NCBI RefSeq assembly: GCF_001637205.1
Contig: NZ_LVJH01000039.1
Coordinates: 1 to 64,000, forward strand
From: Paenibacillus glacialis
GTDB taxonomy: Bacteria > Bacillota > Bacilli > Paenibacillales > Paenibacillaceae
Direction: 5' to 3'
DNA: 64,000 bases
The notes beneath the pieces are model-generated. The model was not told where the DNA came from. It was given only the letters and a program-made list of their open reading frames with translations, and made no database searches. Shown here piece after piece: positions 35,577 through 45,049 of the stretch (within the stretch, counting starts at the first letter, position 1; every line of letters begins with the position of its first letter). The position numbers and the translations under genes were made by a program.

Positions 35577-36632
35577 ATGTCTACTCCAGCAGGAGTTTCT
35601 GCCGAAATAGAAGAGTTAATTGAAAAAAACAAAAAATCTCGACCCATTGTGGCAATTATAATTTTATTTGGAGGCATTTTCGCGTTACTTGTTTCCATTG
35701 CTCTTTCCATTTCATTTGGGGCTGCGGACATTAACTTAGAAACGGTTTGGACAGCTGTGTTTCATTTTAATCCTGATTTAACACCTCATCAAATTATTCG
35801 AGAAATACGTATGCCACGTGTTCTTGGAGCTGCGATGGTGGGCTCATGTTTTGCTGTGGCCGGTGCGCTTATGCAAGGGATGACCCGAAATCCGCTGGCT
35901 GACTCGGGTCTATTAGGCCTTAATGCGGGTGCAGCTTTTATGCTGGCACTATGTTTCGCCTTTTTCCCAGGTTTACCGTTTATGTATCTCATTATGTATT
36001 CCTTTTTGGGTGCTGGGTTAGGTGCTGGAATTGTGTATGGAATCGGTTCGATGTCACGTGGCGGTTTGACACCTATGCGTCTTGTGCTCGCTGGGGCAGC
36101 GGTAAGCGCATTGTTGGGTGCGCTTAGCGAAGGAATCGCTCTTTATTTTCGGATTGGTCAGGATTTGGCGTTTTGGTATGCAGGCGGTGTATCGGGTACA
36201 AAATGGATTAACCTTCAAGTGATGTCCCCCTGGGTTATTGCCGCAATGATAGGTGCTATCATTATTTCCCGGTCTATCACCTTATTGAGTCTCGGAGATG
36301 AAGTGGCGATTGGGCTTGGCCAAAAAACAAAGACCATCAAAGTGTTTGGGATGATCCTTGTTCTCGTTTTGGCTGGATCCGCTGTTTCCGTTGTAGGTGC
36401 GGTTGGTTTTGTAGGATTGATTGTACCGCATCTTACCCGTCTACTTGTCGGCCACGATTATCGCTGGATTATTCCTTGCTCTATCGTCATTGGTGGGCTA
36501 TTGGTCGTGTTAGCCGATCTCGCAGCTAGAATGATTAATCCTCCATATGAGACGCCTATTGGAGCGTTGATTGCTTTAATTGGGGTTCCATTCTTCCTGT
36601 ATCTTGCACGAAAAGGAGGTAGAGAGCTGTGA
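35577..36632 (+). CDS. Iron-siderophore ABC permease, FecCD family (first subunit)
   Basis: A 351-residue membrane protein with about ten helices. Family marks: IREIRMPRVLGAAMVGSCFA, QGMTRNPLADSGLLGLNAGA, and the late VGAVGFVGLIVPHLTRLLVG. GGAGG precedes the ATG. It forms the channel together with the next gene product. A 94-bp gap separates it from the ATPase gene, but I see no terminator in it, so the three genes are probably one operon. Confidence 0.95.
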   Translation: MSTPAGVSAEIEELIEKNKKSRPIVAIIILFGGIFALLVSIALSISFGAADINLETVWTAVFHFNPDLTPHQIIREIRMPRVLGAAMVGSCFAVAGALMQGMTRNPLADSGLLGLNAGAAFMLALCFAFFPGLPFMYLIMYSFLGAGLGAGIVYGIGSMSRGGLTPMRLVLAGAAVSALLGALSEGIALYFRIGQDLAFWYAGGVSGTKWINLQVMSPWVIAAMIGAIIISRSITLLSLGDEVAIGLGQKTKTIKVFGMILVLVLAGSAVSVVGAVGFVGLIVPHLTRLLVGHDYRWIIPCSIVIGGLLVVLADLAARMINPPYETPIGALIALIGVPFFLYLARKGGREL

Positions 36633-37666
36633 AGGAAACAGCGTTTGTCTCAAAAGATCAAAACCGGGCAAAGACTCGAAACCTTGTTGTCATCGGTATC
36701 CTTGGTCTGCTCATTGTCATTGCTTTTATGATCAGTATGAATACGGGATTTATTAGGTTAACGCCCCTTGAAGTGATTCGTACGCTATTTGGATATGGGA
36801 CTGAGAAGCAACAGCTTATTTTATTTGAATTTCGATTACCGCGGATTGTTATTTCAGTATTAGTAGGAATGGGACTTGCGGTATCTGGTTGCGTTTTGCA
36901 AGGGATTTCTCGTAATGCGTTGGCTGATCCCGGAATACTGGGGATTAACGCAGGAGCAGGGCTTGCTGTTATGTTATACATATCCTTTTTCCCAACCACT
37001 ACAACCGTCCCCGTCTTTTTCTTGCCGGTATTGGCATTCTCCGGTGCAGGTATAACTGCGATTATTATTTATTCGTTAGCTTATAAACGTAATGAAGGAA
37101 TTTCGCCAATGAGGCTGATACTTACGGGTGTAGCGATAGCAGCTGGGATTAGTTCAGTCATGATTGTTTTAACACTTCGACTCAGTCCGGAGAATTATCA
37201 ATTTCTTGCTACTTGGTTAGCGGGTAGTATTTGGGGCTCAAATTGGAAATTTGTACTTGCCTTATTACCATGGATACTCGTACTCATTCCATTTGTATTT
37301 TCGAAAGCACGTGTATTGAATGTGTTTAATTTAGGTGATTTAACAGCTACTGGACTGGGAGCATCGATTGAGAAAGAGCGGCGTGTACTACTTGCTGCGG
37401 CTGTTGGACTAGCAGGAGCAAGTGTATCCATAAGTGGTGGAATTGGTTTTGTAGGATTGATTGGGCCCCATTTGGCACGTCAATTAGTCGGATCCAGGCA
37501 TCAATATTTAATCCCAGCGGCTGCATTGTCGGGAGGATTATTAGTTCTTATTGCGGATACAATGGGTCGGTGGATTTTACAGCCATCAGAGATTCCAGCT
37601 GGAATTGTCGTCGCAGTGATTGGCGCACCATATTTCCTTTACCTGCTTTCGCGTTTGAAAGATTGA
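36629..37666 (+). CDS. Iron-siderophore ABC permease, FecCD family (second subunit)
   Basis: A 345-residue permease with the same marks as its partner (FRLPRIVISVLVGMGLAVSG, QGISRNALADPGILGINAGA, ISGGIGFVGLIGPHLARQLVG). It starts with GTG in a GTGA overlap with the previous stop, behind AAAGGAGGT, so translation is coupled. It completes the importer; the binding protein is encoded after a terminator and has its own Fur box. Confidence 0.95.
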   Translation: MKETAFVSKDQNRAKTRNLVVIGILGLLIVIAFMISMNTGFIRLTPLEVIRTLFGYGTEKQQLILFEFRLPRIVISVLVGMGLAVSGCVLQGISRNALADPGILGINAGAGLAVMLYISFFPTTTTVPVFFLPVLAFSGAGITAIIIYSLAYKRNEGISPMRLILTGVAIAAGISSVMIVLTLRLSPENYQFLATWLAGSIWGSNWKFVLALLPWILVLIPFVFSKARVLNVFNLGDLTATGLGASIEKERRVLLAAAVGLAGASVSISGGIGFVGLIGPHLARQLVGSRHQYLIPAAALSGGLLVLIADTMGRWILQPSEIPAGIVVAVIGAPYFLYLLSRLKD

Positions 37667-37742
37667 TCAAATAAAAAATAAATGTAATCATATCTAGTTT
37701 TTTTGCACTTTCGCTGGGTATAGCGATAATGGTTACAATGAG

Positions 37743-37778
37743 ATGACTCGGGGTATTATTCCTGGGTCATTTTTTTTT
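37743..37778 (+). terminator. Terminator after the permease genes
   Basis: ATGACTCGGGG and CCTGGGTCAT pair imperfectly and are followed by nine Ts. Confidence 0.85.
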
Positions 37779-37865
37779 ATCATAAAAAATCCGCAAGACC
37801 GCCATGTTATCCGTCCAATGGTAGCGAGGAACAAAAGGAGAGCGTACGATAACAATGGACATAAA

Positions 37866-37880
37866 TGATAATTGTTATCA
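37866..37880. promoter_or_regulatory. Fur box 2 (binding-protein/ABC exporter-fold operon)
   Basis: TGATAATTGTTATCA is a 7-1-7 Fur site with a single deviation from TGATAATnATTATCA. It lies 22 bp before the lipoprotein start. Confidence 0.9.
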
Positions 37881-37901
37881 ATTGGAGAAGGGAAGATAGA
37901 T

Positions 37902-38867
37902 ATGTTTATTTTGAAAAACAGGATGTTTAGTTTGTTAGCTGTAATGATGTTGCTGCTAGTTGGCTGTTCAGATGAAAAAGAAATAGAAGGCTCCGTAGAA
38001 GTAGCAAAAAATAGTACAGAGGATCATGCGAAGACCAAGGTTGTTAAAGATAAGCTTGGGGAAGTGGAAATCCCAACTAACCCACTGCGAATAGCAGATG
38101 TCTCGGGATCGACAGAGGAATTACTTTTTTTCGGGTTTAAGCCCGTTGTTAGTTCAAATACAGATATAGAGAACCCGAATGCATTTTCACCAGTTATTAT
38201 CAATCAACTGGAACCAGATACCGTGAATGCTGGCTGGTATGCTTCAGAAATTAATATAGAAGCGGTAGCGTCCGCGAATCCTGATTTAATCATTGCAGGG
38301 GCAAGACATGAAAAATTAGTTGATCAATTGAAAAAAATTGCCCCTACGGTAATGGTTCCGCATGATTTTAACGCCTTTCAAGATCGTTTTGAATTTATAG
38401 CGGGTATTTTTGACAAGGAAACAGAGATGGACGCATGGTTTACAGACTATGAAAAGACAGCAAAGGATTGGTCAGAAAAAATTAGAACAATTACGAAAGA
38501 TGAAACCTTTGCCATTATTGAGGCAACCCCGAAAGAGATCAGGATTTACGCGGCTACAGGCGTAGCGGATATGATTTTTCATGACATGTTGCTTCCAAAG
38601 GCGGAAGGAACACCTGAACCTGATGCGTGGGGGGGAAAGGTGACCAGTGTCGAGACACTAGCATCTTTTGATCCGGACCATATTATTTTAATGGTTGATA
38701 GTACGCAGAGCATAGTGGATGACAATAATGTATGGGATAGTATGAAGGCAGTTAAAAATAATCATGTTTATCGAATGACGAGTGCCAAGAACTATAATTA
38801 TGCCTTTACGGCAATGGGTAAACGAGAACTTATTGATGAGTTAGGTGAATTGATAGTGAAGGAGTAA
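37902..38867 (+). CDS. Siderophore-binding lipoprotein (FecB/FepB type)
   Basis: A 321-residue lipoprotein; lipobox LLVGC with lipidated C22. The TroA-like two-lobed fold is recognised from VEIPTNPLRIADVSGSTEEL, NPDLIIAGARHEKLVDQLKK and the closing WDSMKAVKNNHVYRM. It should bind an iron-siderophore complex outside the membrane and pass it to the FecCD permeases upstream. ATG 37902 follows GAAGGGAAG; the frame is open further upstream but overlaps the Fur box. It leads into the YbtP/YbtQ-like genes 40 bp downstream. Confidence 0.93.
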   Translation: MFILKNRMFSLLAVMMLLLVGCSDEKEIEGSVEVAKNSTEDHAKTKVVKDKLGEVEIPTNPLRIADVSGSTEELLFFGFKPVVSSNTDIENPNAFSPVIINQLEPDTVNAGWYASEINIEAVASANPDLIIAGARHEKLVDQLKKIAPTVMVPHDFNAFQDRFEFIAGIFDKETEMDAWFTDYEKTAKDWSEKIRTITKDETFAIIEATPKEIRIYAATGVADMIFHDMLLPKAEGTPEPDAWGGKVTSVETLASFDPDHIILMVDSTQSIVDDNNVWDSMKAVKNNHVYRMTSAKNYNYAFTAMGKRELIDELGELIVKE

Positions 38868-38909
38868 TGGCAAGAATATCTGTGCAATTGACTGAAAGGG
38901 GAGTAAGTA

Positions 38910-40667
38910 ATGTTTATTAAAAAGGAACTATCGTGGATATTACATCTAGCAGTCCCTCAACGTCGGAAGTTGTTATTTTCTTGCATCTATGCCGTTATGA
39001 GTGCCTTGCTTACTCTTGTTCCTTTTGTGATCATATATCACTTATCGATTCATTGGTTGAATGGGATATTAGATTCATCTACTGTATGGAGACTTGTGAT
39101 ATATGCCTTGATTGCCGTGATTCTTCGATTTGTTTTTCTTGGTCTGTCCTCTTTGCTTGCGCATATTGCTGCTTACAATCTGTTGTACGACATTCGAACG
39201 TATTTAACGAATAAGCTGGGACGCTTACCAATGGGGTTTTTCAATCAACAGCAAGTCGGGAAGCTGAAAAAAATAGTCATCGATGATGTAGAAAAGGTAG
39301 AACAGCTCATTGCGCATCATTTACCCGATTTCATCGTCTCGATTATTACGCCAATTTGTGTGTTTGTGTATCTGTTGACAGTGGACTGGCGGATGGCACT
39401 GATTACTTTATTGCCAATTCCTTGTGCGGTTTTTATACAAGTAAAGCGCGCGCATAGCGGTGCAGGGGAAGATATGGAGAAGTATCATCAGCATTTGGAG
39501 AGAATGAATGGCACGATGATTGAATACATCCATACGATGCCAATTATTAAAGCTTTCAATTTGACTGTTCAATCGTTTTCCGGCTATCAAAACTCTGTGG
39601 AAGACTATACACAGCTTTGGAAGCGACTATCACGTAAAAAAGTGCCTACGTATGTTTTGTACACGGCATTTATTGAATCAGGGCTTATTTTTATACTGCC
39701 AATTAGTTTGTTGTTCTTCCAACGAGGTAGCCTGACGATACCGGAAGTGTTACTTTTTCTAATGCTCGGGGTCGGCTTGACAGCGCCCTTGAAGCAACTA
39801 TCAACCTTTAGTCATACAGTGCAGAATACGGTGTTGGGTATTAAGAAAATGCATAAAGTTCTAATGGCAAAGGAGCTGAGTGAAGCGGGAACGGATGTGT
39901 CGGCTATTCCACAACATTATCCCATTTTTTTTGACAAAGTGAGCTTTTCTTATGGGGATCGTATGATTTTACAAGATGTAACGATGACGATGCAAGCGGG
40001 GACGGTGACCGCTCTTGTTGGACCATCAGGGGCAGGAAAGTCAACGATAGCCCAGCTTATTGCCCGTTTTTGGGAAGTGGAAAAAGGCCGATTGCTTATC
40101 GGAGGTATTCCCATCAAGGACATTCCTCAAGAGGCATTAATGGACCTTGTTTCATATGTATTTCAAGATGTTTCGATGATGAATGACACGTTGTTCGCTA
40201 ATATTTGTATGGGGAAACAGGAAGCGAGCTCAGAACAAATCATTCAGGCGGCGAAAACAGCGCAAGCTCACGATTTTATTTCTGCATTGCCAAATGGTTA
40301 TGATACAAAGATTGGTCATGGCGGCATTCATTTGAGTGGTGGCGAACGACAGAGGATTGCAATTGCACGCGCTATTTTTAAAAATGCACCTGTGCTTATT
40401 TTAGATGAGGCAACTGCCTATGCCGATTCTGAAAATGAATCACATATTCAAGCGGGAATTAGTCATCTGCTCCAAGATAAAACCGTAGTAATCATTGCAC
40501 ATCGACTATCGACAATTACAGACGTGGATAACATTATTGTCCTAGATGCAGGACGAGTTGTTGATCAAGGAACACATGATGTATTACTGCAGCATTGTTC
40601 ACTGTATCAGCAGATGTGGCATGCGTATATGGAAGTGGATCAATGGACGCTAGCGGGGAAGGCGTGA
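38910..40667 (+). CDS. Exporter-fold ABC transporter, YbtP/IrtA-like half (iron-siderophore)
   Basis: A 585-residue half-transporter: six helices (residues ~1-320) and a nucleotide-binding domain (GPSGAGKST, LSGGERQRIAIARA, LILDEATAYADSENE). The ATAYADSENE form after Walker B, in place of the common ATSALDTETE, resembles the ATAFADPENE seen in YbtP and IrtA, which import iron-siderophores despite an exporter fold. It has no SIP-type reductase domain, unlike IrtA. It is followed by its likely partner 7 bp downstream. The import direction is inference from family and context. Confidence 0.85.
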   Translation: MFIKKELSWILHLAVPQRRKLLFSCIYAVMSALLTLVPFVIIYHLSIHWLNGILDSSTVWRLVIYALIAVILRFVFLGLSSLLAHIAAYNLLYDIRTYLTNKLGRLPMGFFNQQQVGKLKKIVIDDVEKVEQLIAHHLPDFIVSIITPICVFVYLLTVDWRMALITLLPIPCAVFIQVKRAHSGAGEDMEKYHQHLERMNGTMIEYIHTMPIIKAFNLTVQSFSGYQNSVEDYTQLWKRLSRKKVPTYVLYTAFIESGLIFILPISLLFFQRGSLTIPEVLLFLMLGVGLTAPLKQLSTFSHTVQNTVLGIKKMHKVLMAKELSEAGTDVSAIPQHYPIFFDKVSFSYGDRMILQDVTMTMQAGTVTALVGPSGAGKSTIAQLIARFWEVEKGRLLIGGIPIKDIPQEALMDLVSYVFQDVSMMNDTLFANICMGKQEASSEQIIQAAKTAQAHDFISALPNGYDTKIGHGGIHLSGGERQRIAIARAIFKNAPVLILDEATAYADSENESHIQAGISHLLQDKTVVIIAHRLSTITDVDNIIVLDAGRVVDQGTHDVLLQHCSLYQQMWHAYMEVDQWTLAGKA

Positions 40668-40674
40668 GGAAGAG

Positions 40675-42402
40675 ATGCTGAAAACGATACAAGCCATTTT
40701 ACGTGTTGACCGATCTTTATGGATAAACAAAGCGTTGTTATATACATGTGTAGAGATGATAAGTTCAGTAGCTCCATATGCGTTATTGTATGGGGTCATT
40801 TATTCATTGTTTCATGCATCGATAGGTCTGGAATGGATTGTGCTTTGGACGATAGGTCTCATCGCCTTTTTTGTTTTGCAACTGGTATTTTCGATGCTTG
40901 CACAGATGCATGTGCAAAATGAGGGATCGCACTCTATACAGCAGCTTCGTCTGCGATTAGGTGAACACTTACGAAAGTTGCCGATGGGCTTTTTTAAAAA
41001 GAGAAATCAAGGCGATATTAGCCAAGCATTATTAACAAATGTAGACGAAGTGGAACTTGTTGTGACGCATATTCTCCCGCAAATGATTGGTTCAATTGTG
41101 CTGTGTGTGCTAAACGGTGTGCTGTTAGTATGGATTGACTGGCGTCTAGCTCTCGTTGTCTTGATCTCGGTGCCACTTGCATTGCCACTTTTGTTTTGGT
41201 CGCAAAAAGTAATGAGAAAACGAAGTAGAATACGGCATGAATCTTTTATGACAGCTAGCGGTCACCTACAGGAATATATAGAGAATATTCAATTACTGAA
41301 AGCCTATCAAGTCACAGGGGCTAAATTCAAAAGGTTAGATCAAGCATTGGCACGATTCCGGGATGGTAGCATTCGAGTGGAGGCACTAGCATCGCCCATT
41401 CTCTATCTGTATGCGGCTACAATTGAAATCTGTTTTATAGTGTTATTGCTTGCAGGTAATTATCTACTGCTAGAGGGTCAGCTTGAAGTATCTGTATTTG
41501 TTATTGTTTTAATCATTAGTTTGCAATTTTTTAAAGCCTTTCGTTCAGTTGGAACCTATATGGGACAACTGCGTTTTATGGTTCATGCAGGTGAACGTAT
41601 CAAGGATGTGTTGGAAGAAATGCCACTAGCAGAGCCAGAGCAGCAGATCGTTCCGCTCAATAATTCGATTACCTTTGACCATGTCCATTTTGGCTATGGA
41701 AATAAGTCTATTTTAAAAGATGTGAGCTTCCATGTTCCAGAACGAGGACTCGTTGCCTTAGTGGGGCCATCAGGATCAGGTAAGTCTACGATTTTAAGCT
41801 TGATTGTCCGCTTTTGGGATGTAAATCAGGGGAGCGTACAGATTGGAAATATAGATATCACAGACATAAGCAGTGATGAATTGTTAAGCAGGATAAGTTT
41901 CGTTTTTCAAGACGTGCAATTATTTAATGATACCGTTATTGAGAATATTCTCATGGGTAACCGAAATGCTTCATTTGAACAAGTCGTTGAGGCCGCCCAA
42001 TTAGCCCAGTGCCATTCTTTTATTGAAAAGCTGCCCCATGGTTATGACACTATTGTCGGAACTGGAGGCATCCATTTATCGGGTGGGGAAAAACAGCGAC
42101 TTTCGATTGCACGAGCATTTTTGAAAGAGGCCCCCATACTATTGCTAGATGAGGTGACTGCCTCACTTGATTCTGAAAATGAAAAGCTGGTCCAGCGAGC
42201 AATTAGTAAGTTGGCACAAAAGAAAACGGTCGTTGTCATCGCTCATCGTTTGAAGACGATTCAGTCAGCCGATAACATTATCGTACTACGTGATGGGGGA
42301 ATCGAGGAACAAGGTACTCATCAGAAGCTGGTAAATGGCCAAGGGTTGTATCAACATCTTTGGCAGGAGCAGCAGACAGCAGGTGGTTGGAAGGTGAAAT
42401 AA
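40675..42402 (+). CDS. Exporter-fold ABC transporter, YbtQ/IrtB-like half (iron-siderophore)
   Basis: A 575-residue half-transporter, likely heterodimer partner of the previous product. Six helices are followed by a nucleotide-binding domain with GPSGSGKST, LSGGEKQRLSIARAFLKEAP and LLLDEVTASLDSENE. DEVTA-with-SENE recalls YbtQ. GAGGAAGAG precedes the ATG. The gene sits between the YbtP-like and MFS genes with gaps of 7 and 13 bp, a tight operon that mirrors ybtPQX order in Yersinia. Confidence 0.85.
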   Translation: MLKTIQAILRVDRSLWINKALLYTCVEMISSVAPYALLYGVIYSLFHASIGLEWIVLWTIGLIAFFVLQLVFSMLAQMHVQNEGSHSIQQLRLRLGEHLRKLPMGFFKKRNQGDISQALLTNVDEVELVVTHILPQMIGSIVLCVLNGVLLVWIDWRLALVVLISVPLALPLLFWSQKVMRKRSRIRHESFMTASGHLQEYIENIQLLKAYQVTGAKFKRLDQALARFRDGSIRVEALASPILYLYAATIEICFIVLLLAGNYLLLEGQLEVSVFVIVLIISLQFFKAFRSVGTYMGQLRFMVHAGERIKDVLEEMPLAEPEQQIVPLNNSITFDHVHFGYGNKSILKDVSFHVPERGLVALVGPSGSGKSTILSLIVRFWDVNQGSVQIGNIDITDISSDELLSRISFVFQDVQLFNDTVIENILMGNRNASFEQVVEAAQLAQCHSFIEKLPHGYDTIVGTGGIHLSGGEKQRLSIARAFLKEAPILLLDEVTASLDSENEKLVQRAISKLAQKKTVVVIAHRLKTIQSADNIIVLRDGGIEEQGTHQKLVNGQGLYQHLWQEQQTAGGWKVK

Positions 42403-42415
42403 TGGGGGGGAGAAA

Positions 42416-43630
42416 ATGACTAAACAGCCTGATAAAATGAAACAAAACTTTTGGGTGTTTGTTCTGATAGGTATGCTTTTGATTGTTACGACAACGGGTT
42501 TTTCAAGAATGTCCTATGGGGTTATATTGCCATTTATGCAGGAAGGTTTGTCTTTGTCTACATCAAAATCAGGGTTATTAGGAACAGTGTTATTCCTAGG
42601 TTATTTGCTTACGGTCGGTTTCTCAGGTGTTCTAACGGTGCGCCGAGGAGCGAAAAAAGTACTGCTTTTAGGTGGCTGGCTTGTTGTCGCTGGTTTATGT
42701 GGCCTTGTGTTTGTAACGAACTTTTGGTGGGCATCTGTGAGTTTGTTTTTCGCTGGCGCCGGTAGTGCACTTGTGTATACGCCGCTACTATCGATAGCGA
42801 TTGGCTTATTCCCAGAAAAAAGGGGAGCGGTTATGGGTCTATTAATGAGTGGGGCGGGTATTGGCATGTTATTATCCGGGGCACTTGTACCATTCATGTT
42901 GCAACAGTTTCCGGCACTTGGCTGGCGCGGAGCTTGGTTGGTATTTGCGGCTATGACAGTAGTTGTTATGCTACTCGCTTCGTTTATTTTAAAAGATCCA
43001 CATCCATCATCTGAAAAGAATGGAACGCGGGAGAAGACGAGTGTTTGGCGAAGTAAGGAGCTTTATATGATCGCAGGGCTTTATTTTGCTGTTGGGATTG
43101 TCTATTTGATTCCGAATTTGTATCAAACGAGTTATATGATTGATCTTGGGATTTCCAATGCGATGGCAGGAACTGTATATTCTGTTGCGGGTATCTGCTC
43201 GATTGGCGGAGCTCCATTATGGGGAATACTCGCCGATCGGATGGGTGTTAAGAAAGCATTGCTTGCAGCATTAATATTGTCTGTCGTTGGAGATATCATT
43301 CCGATTGAATGGGGAAGCGTAGCAGGTTTTATCGTATCCTCTGTCATTTGGGGTTCTTCGCTTGGTGGAGTCCTTGTACTGATTCAGATGAAGGCTAGCC
43401 AACAAGTATCATCACAATACGTTGCAGCGGCAATTGGTTTTATTTCCGTCTTTTATGCGGTTGGTCAAATGATGGGACCTGGACTAGCTGGCTGGCTGAT
43501 TGAATATGCTGGTGGCTATGCGACGGCTTATGGCTTCGGCGCTTGTATCTTCTTTCTTTGTGTACTACTTACTATAATGCTCAAATCAGAAGGGGTGAAT
43601 CTTAAAGAAGTGCATACTGACCTCCTCTAG
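42416..43630 (+). CDS. MFS transporter (YbtX-like position, siderophore operon)
   Basis: A 404-residue 12-helix carrier with MFS motif pieces (VGFSGVLTVRRGAKKVLLLG, WGILADRMGVKKAL). It starts behind GGGGGAG, 13 bp after the ABC gene. By operon position it corresponds to ybtX, an inner-membrane MFS protein linked to yersiniabactin/zinc handling. It may export empty siderophore or another metallophore; the direction is not decided by sequence. Confidence 0.8.
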   Translation: MTKQPDKMKQNFWVFVLIGMLLIVTTTGFSRMSYGVILPFMQEGLSLSTSKSGLLGTVLFLGYLLTVGFSGVLTVRRGAKKVLLLGGWLVVAGLCGLVFVTNFWWASVSLFFAGAGSALVYTPLLSIAIGLFPEKRGAVMGLLMSGAGIGMLLSGALVPFMLQQFPALGWRGAWLVFAAMTVVVMLLASFILKDPHPSSEKNGTREKTSVWRSKELYMIAGLYFAVGIVYLIPNLYQTSYMIDLGISNAMAGTVYSVAGICSIGGAPLWGILADRMGVKKALLAALILSVVGDIIPIEWGSVAGFIVSSVIWGSSLGGVLVLIQMKASQQVSSQYVAAAIGFISVFYAVGQMMGPGLAGWLIEYAGGYATAYGFGACIFFLCVLLTIMLKSEGVNLKEVHTDLL

Positions 43631-43714
43631 CAACGAAGTTAGTCCGTCTCGGTCCTTTGTATCATCAATTAAATAGTAAAAACCTCAATTGTTTGCTATA
43701 CTTTTGGATGATAT

Positions 43715-43729
43715 TGAAAATCATTCTCA
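43715..43729. promoter_or_regulatory. Fur box 3 (AraC regulator)
   Basis: TGAAAATCATTCTCA fits the 7-1-7 Fur pattern with two deviations and lies 26 bp before the regulator start. Confidence 0.75.
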
Positions 43730-43755
43730 GTGTAAATATATGAGGATTTGAGGCG

Positions 43756-44745
43756 GTGACTAGCATCGAGACAACTAACTTCCATCAGAACTTTAATCAG
43801 TTTTTTGATAAATTACAAGTAGCAAGGAAAAAAGAGATGCCGGCAGAACTCATGGCATTCCGATCAGGTATTGGAGAAGGATCGATTAATCGTTTGATTC
43901 CACGTTCTGATTTAGAGGTGGTAATATCCGATTATTCTTTTGATCGAGATTATCAAATGAATATGTCTACCATGCGGCCCATGATTGAGCTTAGCTATTG
44001 TATGGAAGGGGCTAGAGGGATTCATATATCGGGTTCTGATCATGAGATTGTTTCAGGGACATGCTCTCTTCAGTTTATAGAACAAGTGGGGGCGAACTTT
44101 GCATTTAATAAGAATGAATCCTATCAAATGATGGGGATTGGAATTCCTGTTTCAACCTTCAATCATTTTATGCAAGAAGTAGGCGGTGAAGGTGGAAATT
44201 CGATGGACTTTTCTCATATCCTTGGGGAAAAGTCGTATCGAATGTTTCAAGATAAAATTGACCCTTCGGCGTCTATCATCGTAAAGCGAATGTTGGATGC
44301 AGTGGAAGAGAAGAGCATGACCAATCTGGAGTTAGAATGCAATGCATTACAGCTTTTATCAATGTCATTTCGGTCTTTCCTGTTTGATAAAGATCCAAAG
44401 CCGTCGGAATTCTCCAAAAGTGATGTGGCGAAGATCCGACAAGCACGAGCAATTATAATCGAGTGCATGACGGAGCCACCTACGTTGACTGAATTATCTT
44501 GTTCAATTGATTTAAACGACTATAAATTGAAAAAGGGCTTCAAAGAGATGTATGGCACAACCGTGTTTGGCTATTTGCGGGAGAAACGACTGGAGAAAGC
44601 CCATCTTTTATTGCAAGGCGGCAAGATGAATGTGAATGAAGCTTCCTGTGCTGTTGGCTACTCTAATCCTAGTTATTTTGCTGAAGCGTTCAGGAACAAA
44701 TTTGGAGTTAATCCTGGAGAATTTGTAAGAGGGCTTACTCGCTAA
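43756..44745 (+). CDS. AraC-family regulator, PchR/YbtA-like
   Basis: A 329-residue regulator. The N-terminal ~220 residues form a ligand domain, and the C-terminal double HTH has the PchR/YbtA-type sequence CSIDLNDYKLKKGFKEMYGT followed by TVFGYLREKRLEKAHLLL and GYSNPSYFAEAFRNKFGVNP. Regulators of this group activate siderophore genes when the iron-siderophore is inside the cell. The start is GTG, with GAGG upstream and a Fur box before that. Placed directly after the YbtPQX-like genes, it probably controls them. Confidence 0.88.
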   Translation: MTSIETTNFHQNFNQFFDKLQVARKKEMPAELMAFRSGIGEGSINRLIPRSDLEVVISDYSFDRDYQMNMSTMRPMIELSYCMEGARGIHISGSDHEIVSGTCSLQFIEQVGANFAFNKNESYQMMGIGIPVSTFNHFMQEVGGEGGNSMDFSHILGEKSYRMFQDKIDPSASIIVKRMLDAVEEKSMTNLELECNALQLLSMSFRSFLFDKDPKPSEFSKSDVAKIRQARAIIIECMTEPPTLTELSCSIDLNDYKLKKGFKEMYGTTVFGYLREKRLEKAHLLLQGGKMNVNEASCAVGYSNPSYFAEAFRNKFGVNPGEFVRGLTR

Positions 44746-45049
44746 CTAAAAAAACGCTGGGAAATCGATTCTTGGTATTATCCCCTTTAAGTAGACACTC
44801 AAAACTGCATGTATCATGTGGAAAAGAGTGAACTTGGAGGGGATATTTAATGATTAAAAAAGGGCAAGTATTTTGACTGAAAACTATCTTTTAAAGTACC
44901 GGGATATTGGTGAATAATTAAAGCTCTAACATTTTTCTTATCCCTCTAACCAGTATCCCTAATCCGTCTACTGGTAGATGCCCGATGGAAGGCCTTGTAA
45001 GATTATAAATGATAATTCTTATCAATTATAATTATAAGGAGATAAAGGA
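44746..45049. other. Intergenic region of about 300 bp, possible IS remnant
   Basis: The left half (44786-44876) contains an IS3-like end and a GGAGGGG ribosome site followed by an 8-codon frame MIKKGQVF, reminiscent of the MAKKGQxF start of IS3-type OrfA proteins, then stops in all frames. The right half leads to the Fur box at 45010. Confidence 0.35.
45010..45024. promoter_or_regulatory. Fur box 4 (binding lipoprotein)
   Basis: TGATAATTCTTATCA, a 7-1-7 Fur site with one deviation, lies 26 bp before the lipoprotein start. Confidence 0.9.

Noticed and set aside
38910-42402. Multidrug exporter role for the two exporter-fold ABC genes
   Set aside because: Not excluded, but Fur control, SENE motifs, neighbouring siderophore genes and the PchR-like regulator favour a siderophore role.
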